Below the pieces are notes generated by a model. It had not been told where the DNA came from and did no database searches. It worked only from the letters and a program-made list of their open reading frames with translations. From contig NC_134311.1 in the NCBI RefSeq assembly GCF_949628215.1, positions 56,404,205-56,468,204 on the forward strand: a stretch of 64,000 nucleotides of DNA. The letters are read 5' to 3'. A program made the position numbers and the translations under genes. Position 1 is the first letter of the stretch. Every line of letters begins with the position of its first letter. Positions 51,001 to 60,000 of the stretch are shown piece after piece. Origin of the DNA: Phalacrocorax aristotelis. Lineage: Eukaryota > Chordata > Aves > Suliformes > Phalacrocoracidae.

Positions 51001-54000
51001 AGTCCTTATGGGTGACTTCAACTACCCAGACATCTGCTGGAAGAACAATACAGCAGCTCGCATGTCATCCACCATGTTCCTGGAATGTATCGAGGACTGT
51101 TTCCTGATACAAATGTTAGATGTGCCAACCAGGAATGAGGCACTGCTGGACTTGCTATTCACAAACCGAGAAAACCTGCTTTGTAATATCTCGGTGAGTG
51201 GTAGCCTTGGCTGCAGTGATCATAACAAAGTGGAGTTTGGGATCCTGCTGACCGTGCTGAAGGTCTGCTCTAAGACAAGGGTTTTGGATTTTAGAAGAGC
51301 AAACTTCAGCTCACTCAGGGCTTAGTTGGGAGGGATCCCGTGGGAAGCTTCCATGGAAGATAAAGGAGCTAGTGAGTGTTGGGAATTCTTCAAGAACTCT
51401 CTGTTAGAAGCACAAAACCAGTTTATCTCCGATAAAGGAAAGGGAAGTAAGCAGAGCAAGAGGCCCGCTCAGCTCAACCACAAAGCCCTGGGTCTATTCA
51501 AATCCAAAAGGGAAGCACACCAGAGATGGAGAAGTGGAGGATTATCCATTGAGAGCTACAAGGGCATTGCCAGAGTGTGCAGAGATGCAGTTAGAAAAGC
51601 AAAAGCCCAGTTTGAATTGAAACTGGCTGTAGACGTGAAAAATAACAAGAAAGGTTTCTTCAGGTATGTCAACCATAAGCAGAAAAAGGAGGAAAACACA
51701 GGCCCACTGTTAAACAGAAAAGGAGAGTCAATAACCAACGATGCTGAAAAGATAGAGGTCCTTCACACTTTCTTCACCTCTGTCTTTACCAGCACTGCCG
51801 GATCCCAGGCTTTGGGAACAAAATTGCCAGTTGATCCAAACACCGACCCTCCATCAGTGAAAGAAGAGTTAGTTGTGAATTACTACGGGAGCTTGACCCC
51901 TACAAATTGATGGGCCCTGATGCTATCCACTTGAGGGTATTGAGATAGCTGACTGACATCATTGCGAGGCCACTCTCCATAATCTTCGCGAAGTCATGGA
52001 CAATGGGGGATGTCCCAGAGGGCTGGAGAAAGGCAAGTGTTACCCCTATCTACAAGAAAGGCTTGAGGGAGGATCTGGAGTGCAGCACAGACTGGGATGC
52101 ACCTGGCTGGAGAGCAGCTCTGTGGAAAGGGACCTGGGGCTCCTCATGCACAGAAAGCTCAACATGAGCGAACAGTGTGCTGCTGCGGCCAAGAAGGCCA
52201 ACAGGATGCTGGGTTGCATCAACAAGGGCATCGCCAGCAGAGATAAAGAAGTCATTATCCTGCTCTGCTCAGCACTTGTCAGGCCACACCTGGAGTACTG
52301 TGTACAGTTCTGGTCCCCGCTATACAAAAAGGAAGTGGACAGGCTGAAAAGGGTCCAGAGAAGGGCCACCAAGATGGTCAAAGGACTGGGAAGCTGCCAC
52401 ATGAGGATAGGCTGGGAGAGCTGGGTTTGTTCAGCCTTGAGAAAAGGGAGCTCAGAGGGGATCTCATCACCGTGTACCAGTACTTAAGGGGCAGCTACAA
52501 AGAAGGTGGAGACTCCCTTTTTACAAGGAGTCACAAGGAGAGGACAAGGGGGAATGGACACAAGTTGCTCTTGGGGAGATTCCGATTGGACACCAGAGGG
52601 AAATTTTTCACAGTGAGGACAGTCACCCATTGGAATAATCTCCCCAGGGAAGTGGTTGACTCGGCCACGTTGGACACCTTCAGGAGTCGTCTGGACAGGG
52701 TGCTGGGGCATCTGGTTTAGACTCTGCTCTTCCCAGAAAGGTTGGACTAGATGATCCCTGAGGTCCCTTCCAACCTGGGATTCTGTGGTTTTTACACTAT
52801 TACAGGTAACACTGCTGTTACATATAGAAGCATAGAATCCTAGAATGGTTTGGGCTGGAAGGGGCCTTAAAGATCACCTAGTTCCAACCCCCTTGCCATG
52901 GGCAGGGACACCGTCCACCAGACCAGATTGTTCAAAGCCCCATCCAACCTGGCCTTGAACACTTCCAGGGATGGGGCATCCCCACCTTCTCTGTGCAACC
53001 TGTTCCAGTGCCTCACCACCTTCCTTTGATGAAAAGGCATTATTTTGTTAGGTTGGTGCCATGATAATGTTCCTATTAATATATATTTTGAAGCTTCTGT
53101 GGTTCTTTAAACTGACATACTTGAAATACACATATAGTTAAAAAAACTCTTTTTTTTAAAAATAAAACATTTTTATTATATAGTCATGAATGATACATCC
53201 CAGTTGTCTGATTGTAGTCTGAATGGGAGATAATTGCAATTATATAGTAATACTGAATGGCAGCCAGCTAAATGACTTTTTATGGCAGTGTCTTTAAACT
53301 AAATACCTGTAATCCTTAAATAATTTCCAGCCTTTGATCCTGCACATATTTACAGCTTCCAAACTGTTCCAAGCCAGGTTAAATATTTTTTGTATCTGGG
53401 TATGTACTTTGTCGTGTTCTGTGTTATGGTACCGTAAATATTCCTGAGCCATGGGTGGCTATTTAACTATCTACACATCTGTTTTCAACACTGAAAATCT
53501 TTTTAGGCACACTGGATGTCTCAAGCAGGATAAATCAGCTGAGATAGCCTCAAATGACCTGAAAAATTCTTCAGTACTGAACTACGTAATTTAGACAGCC
53601 TTATAAAACTGCTACAGTTACTACATCATTCCTGGACTGCCCGTGTGGGTATCAGAATTTCTGCAGAGCTGTGATTTCACTCTAGGCATGCTTCTCAAAT
53701 CAGAAGGCTCCCAAAATGCAGCGTCTAGCTATCTTCCTTAATTCCTACACTTGGGAAAGTTTCATCATATTTGGGGCGTTACAATGAATTTATACCATTC
53801 CAGACTATCTAGCCAACAGAAAGTAACAGGGAGAGGGGAGGGATTCTTGTTTGCTGTCAGGAGGTATTTCTCGCTCTAAAGTAGTATTTTGTAAGATTTT
53901 TTAATATGGTTTGAATCGATAGCTCATGCTAGTGTTCTATAAATGCTTATGAGTCTAGAGAAATGAGTGTTGTTAAACATGGGAGGGCTATTGGAGTTCT

Positions 54001-57000
54001 TGCTGGAGATTGTGAGCAGTCTTGCTCATGAGTCTAGCAGGCAGCTGCTTATCAGTTGTCAGTTATGCTTTCAAAGCTATTGTTACTTTAGCCACAGAGC
54101 TACAATAATCTGACCTTTTTTTTGTTTTTTGCTTTTGTAGCATTGCTTTGGCCTACAATGCATAATGCATAAGAGCTTTTGTTCAGTATCTTTTTGTTAC
54201 TCTGGGCAGGTTTTGTATCTTATGTTTGAAGCAAAAGGTAAGACTCTTGATGGTCGTCTAGCTTCTGTAGTTCTGATACAGGCCTTCTTCCTTATCGCAG
54301 AATGCTCCAGTGTAAGGAACAGCAGTATTAACCATCTTTAACCAGCTTTATGGAATCATTTAAGTTGGAAAAGACCCTTAAGATCATCAAGTCCAACTGT
54401 TTACCTGATACTGCCACATCTACCACTAAACCGTGTCTGTTAGTGCCATGTCTACAACAGGGATGGAGACTCGACCCCGTCCCTGGGCAGCCTTGTGCTT
54501 GACAGTGCTTGACAACCCTTTCAGTGGAGAAGTCTTTCCTAATATCCAATCTAAACGTCCCCTGGCACAACTTGAGGCTGTTCTCCTCATCCTATCCCTT
54601 GCTACTTGAGAGAAGAGACCAACGCCCACCTTGCTACAGCCTCCTTTGAGGCAGTTGTAGAGAGCAGTAAGGTCTCCTCTCAGCCTCCTCTTCTCCAGAC
54701 TAAATAACCCCAGTTTCCTCAGACACTCATAAGACTTGTTCTCCAGACCCTTCACCAGCTTTGTCACACTTCTCTGGACACGCACCAGCACCTCATTGTG
54801 CTTCTTGTAGTGACTGCCCCAAAACTGAACACAGTATTTGAGGTGCAGCCTCACCAAGTGCTGAGTACAGAGGCATGATCACTTCCCTACTCCTCCTGGA
54901 CTCGCTATGCCTGATACAAGCCAGGATGCTGTTGGCCTTCTTGGCCACCTGGGCACATTGACGGCTCGTGTTCAGCTGGCTGTCAGCCAGCACCCCCAGG
55001 TCCTTTTCCACTGGGCAGCTCTCCAGCCACTCCTCCCCGAGCCTGTAGCGTTGCATGGGGTTGTTATGACCCAAGTACAGGACCTGGCACTTAGCCTTCA
55101 GTTGTCTTCATGCTACAGCACTAAGTAATCTTTCTTTGGATGAAAAGTTCAAAACCCCAAGCATTCCTGAGAAATGAGACATCTCTGATATCTCAGTATT
55201 CCGTTAGGAGCTGTTTTATAAGGTGGTAAGATAATTTTGAAATGCTGGAATCAGCTGATGTTGCTGAGATATGCTGCAGTATCACACACAGAGGTGGAGT
55301 TTATTAGGCATGTTTTCTTCTCAGTGTATTACATCTGTGCATTTCAAAAGATGGTTAGAAAAGATGCAGGTAATCTGGGCCAAGTCATAATTTGCCAAGT
55401 TAGTGGTATTTAGTGGATTCCTGCTTTGTTTCAAGGTGCTTTTGTATTGAAAACATCACACTTATCACTGTATTTTTGTTCTTGATTTTGGTCTTATTAG
55501 GCACAAGTTCTCTGTCTTACAAGATGACAGAACAGGGAAATCTTTCATGTTGCAAGCTCTGCACAAAGAAAGAATTATAGTTTCCTTCCCCAAGCATATA
55601 TAAGAATAAAATAACATCATAGTAGTGCTATACTGATACGGTTGGTAAAGTCCAGCTGATAACTCCGGTCTAGGCAGTAGTTTTTTCCGTGGCTTGATAG
55701 CTACTGGTTAACGTTTTGTATATTAGAGAGATGTGGAGAAAGTCAGAGAAGATGACAAATGGGAATAAGGAGGAGAGGACTTTAAAAACGAAAAAAAGAA
55801 GAAAACTGAGCTACTAAAGCTTCTTGTAAACTGTATTCTTATATGTAGTGACCAAGGGAACAAATTGCTAGTGGTACCTGAAACTAGATACTGCAGTACA
55901 TACTGGTGGAATAGTTAAGCAATAGATCATGGATCTTGTATTGGAAAATTTAATACGATACATTGTTTCTCTAGTTAACCAGGTGATGTAAACCTTTGTT
56001 AAATAGAAAGCTCTGGAAGACACTACTAATAAATGGCATCGTGTTTCAGAATATGTGTAGATCACTGTTAAATCTTGCAATTCTCTTAAACAGTAACTGT
56101 CCTTATTCATATTCATGTCTGAACAAAAATAAAAATCTATTTACTTTCCACTGCTTCCTAAAATTCCATGTGTGTTTATGGCAAGTAGTGCAGTGTAAAA
56201 CTAAATAAGCAGAACACTGCACCACAGAATATAGTTAACTTCTCTTTCCTAAAGGTTATATATTGAAGGCAGTGTATCAGATTTTCAATTTATGAGTAAC
56301 ATTTCCTTTAAAACAACTAGATTAGTTCTTACACAGTTAATGAAAATATGTTTATTAGAATATGAAACTGTTTCCCTGTAATTGTCTCTTTTTTTCCTTA
56401 GCCTCCTCCAGGAAATGTGAAAATCCCTAGTGTACCCAGTACCCAGCCAGCAATAATGAAACCAACAGAAGAATCACCTGCTTACACACAAATTGCAAAG
56501 GTTTGTCTATAGCTTTCAGGCACTTGGCTCCTTTTCATTATAATTATTTAAATACACTTCTGGAGTAATGTCTTTTATAAATAAGCATTGTTTTCCTAAT
56601 GATTTATGAAAATAATTACTGCTTTTAAGTAATCAGTTAATGCATGAATTAGGTCAATATATTAGGTCAGTCTTCATCCATAACTGGAGATGCTTAATTA
56701 TAGAAAACAGACTTGGAATATTTATTTTGTGTTCATATTTTTTATCAATATCTAATGGTATTTGTTTTGTTCAGGAGCATGCCTTGGCCCAGGCAGAACT
56801 GCTAAAACGTCAACAAGAACTGGAAAGAAAAGCAGCTGAACTAGATCGCAGAGAAAGGGAAATGCAGAGTCTCAATCAGCAGGGGGGTATGCATGAAAAA
56901 AACACTTCTTTAAATGGCAGAAATTCTGGTTTTTCTGAGAAACTGTTTTAGTTTTACAGTGACATTGTGAAACAGATTGAAAAGGAGGGCTTACAATCTT

Positions 57001-60000
57001 TTCAGGAAAACAAAGTTTATCTCCCCTGAGACAGTGCATACAGTTAATAAAACCTGTCCTGTCCTGTAAAAATTTTAAATGTGGCCTCTGTTACATGTTA
57101 CTCTCTGCTGTCAGCTATTTTTATTCTAGCTTAATATCTAGGTAATACTACTGAATAGAAATGGAGCATTTTGAGAAGTAGAAGTAACTTCATAAGTAAC
57201 ATCTCTTTGATTTCTTTTCTGTCGGTATTTATAGCTGTAGCAGAACTTTCCCGCTCTGAAACATTTTCTTATCTTTTACTGTGTTACAGACATAATATTC
57301 TATGCAGATAGCAGAAAATTTTATTATTAATCTCATATTAATTTTTCATATGACATTTTGAAACCCATAGTCAAGATTAGTATCTCATTTTGCCACAACC
57401 TATAAGTGTTCTGTGCAAAACCATCAGTTTTTGTAAGGCAGTTTCACAAATGAGATTTACATCCTCTTAACTGATGGAGATACTTTGCAAGAAGTAGATC
57501 TATGGAAATATTCCTTTTCAAAAGGAAGAACTTCAGACTGAAGTTAGGAAAAAAAAAAAACCCTGAACAAAACACAAAATGCTGTGTGCAAGGTTGACTT
57601 TGTGTGGTCTTTTCACTTGTATCTAGAGTTCTGAGTTTTATTTCCACATGTGCTGGGGTTTTTTTGATTATCCAGTGATACAATAACACATTGCATAATT
57701 GCTTAGTAATTAAAATTCTCAGGGGTTTTTATAGAATTGAATAGAATATTTTCAGTTGGAAGGGACCTACAACGATCATCTAGCCCAACTGCCTGACCAC
57801 TTCAGGGCTCACCTGAAAAGTTAAGGCATGTTATTTAGGGCATTGTCCAAATGCCTCTCCATCACTGACAGGCTTGGGGCATCGACCACCTCTCTTGGAA
57901 GCCTGTTGCAGTGTTTGACCACCCTCTCAGTAAAGAAGTGCCTCTGCATGTCCAGTCTAAACCTCCCGGTGCAGCTCTGAACCATTCCCAGGTGTCCTGT
58001 CACTGGGTAGCAGGGAGGGAGAGCTCAGCACCTCCCTCTCCACATCCCCTCCTCGGTAAGCTGTAGAGAGCAGTCATATGCCAGTCATTTGCTAGGATCT
58101 GGGATTGCTACTCTTCTTCAAAGGAAAAGAATCATGGTGATATTGTCCCTTCATTACGCCATTTTTATTTTCTCAGGATTTGTTTGTTTCCGTCTATTAA
58201 ATCTCTGTACCTCTTCTCCCAGATAGTGTGATTTTTTTGTTGTTGTTTTTTCATTTCCTTCTGCATGTATTGCCCTTTATATAATTTCACTAACTTATAT
58301 TGATGGTCTGGATTGATTACTTTTCTCTTCCAGGCTTTAGGGACAGTTTTGTTCATCTATATCTTAGGGAACATAACTCAGATACCCCACGCATGTTGCA
58401 TTGTATTTCTAAAATGGGTATTTGTTATTAGGTTGCAGTTGTTCGCATCAAAGTGCTTGAAGAGATCCTGAAGAATCTAAAGGATTCTTTAGGAAGGCTG
58501 AACAAAGAAGAGAGAGCTCTTAAAGCTTTAAAGAAGATACTAGCTTTTTACCAAATGACAGTGTAAAAGATGCTGCGAATCAGGACTTGTATATTGTGAC
58601 TGAGAAGGAAAATACTCTCTTCCTTTTGTGTTGTGTGGGTGGTTGTTTTTTGGTGTGGTTGTTGGTTTTTTTTTTTTTCCTTTGGAGCACTCATTTGAAC
58701 TCCTTTGGAAACACTGTAGAGTTGTCCTGACTGAAGGACTGGAGGACAGGGTCTTTTGCAATACTCCAGCTATTTGCATTCAATTTAGGATGCTGGCTAC
58801 ACATCTAGGACACTGTCATCATATGCAAGTGACTACAGTGCAAAGATCTTCAAGCTGGTAGGTCAGCTCACCTCAATGCCTTCAGTCTTCTCTGCTCAGG
58901 TTCTGTGCAGCATTGCATTCGAGCTAATGAAAGTGTGCTGTTTCCTATTTCAGCTAGTTCACTTGGGCATGCCTGCAAATCCTGTTCTATGCTTGCAAGA
59001 AGCTGGTTTGGGGGCGTCTGCATTCGTAGTGTAGGTGTGCCACTGAAGTTATGTTAATAGGCCTTGAGGTGGTAACTCGTGTTGAATGAAATAATTCTGG
59101 GCTAGCTCTTTGCTTATCAGGATACAATCTTGGAATATGACTACCCAAAGTGTATTTAGAAGACCACCACTCATTTTTTGATCTCAAGCTGTCTCACCAA
59201 GCTGTCTTTCAGTCTTAACTGAAAACTTTGAAACCTGTACCACAGCAGCGGGAAAGCGCAGGAAATACAATTCTTAAATATGAACTTGAATTATTATAAG
59301 ATACCTGAATTATTCCATAACTCTGTCTTGAAATTATTAGTCCTGAGAGAAATAACCATAGATGGTGGAATGAAGATCGGAATTATTATCAGATATTTTC
59401 ACATAAGAAATCCTAAAGTAGTTTTTAATATGGATGGGAATATTACTTGATTACCTTCTCTGTGCTGTCTCTGCCAATCCCCTGCTCTGAAAGACCTGGT
59501 AAAAATTTCACTAGAAGACACAGAAAAACTAACAGATAGCGCTTTGGACCTGTCTGGACAGAACTGACAGCTTCACCGTTTCTGAGTGGGGAAACAAATA
59601 TGAAATAATGCAAGTATGTAAGCTTTGCAAGTCATCTGTTCTTAGATGAACTGCTAGTAAAGGTATGGTTGAAGATGGAAATGGCAAGCAAAAAACCTTG
59701 TCAGAATTTCAGGTAAATGTGCCTTTAGGTTAAGCCATAGCTCAGCTCCACTTTTGGAACATGGTGATTAATGTATCTCTTGTATCCAGAATTTGAAATG
59801 CTATGGTAAAGATCTGTTGCAGTTATTACCTCAGTTGAATCTCTTGAGTCTATGCTTGGTATGACTTGTATTTGGCCGAATGTATACTCTAGCCTCTGAG
59901 CAGATCAGCGTACAGGAAATCCAAGTGTCTGGTACTGTGTCCTGACTCTGTCACAGAACTGTATCAAAATACAGTGATGCTGTAGGAGATCATATTGTAA

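Larger units (their letters stand above)
40228..56401 (+). other. SCAMP1 intron 2 (16.2 kb), CR1-rich
   Basis: Donor GTAAGC at 40228, acceptor ending CCTTAG at 56401. It contains six CR1 pieces on both strands, a probable unclassified repetitive block (49440-50480), a perfect 13-bp inverted repeat (45544-45573) and several simple-sequence tracts. No coding exon other than transposon remnants was recognised. Confidence 0.9.

Noticed and set aside
58165..58356. Lysine-rich 63-codon minus-strand open frame in intron 4
   Set aside because: Its Lys/Gln content comes from T-rich plus-strand sequence (pyrimidine tracts); no homologue recognised.
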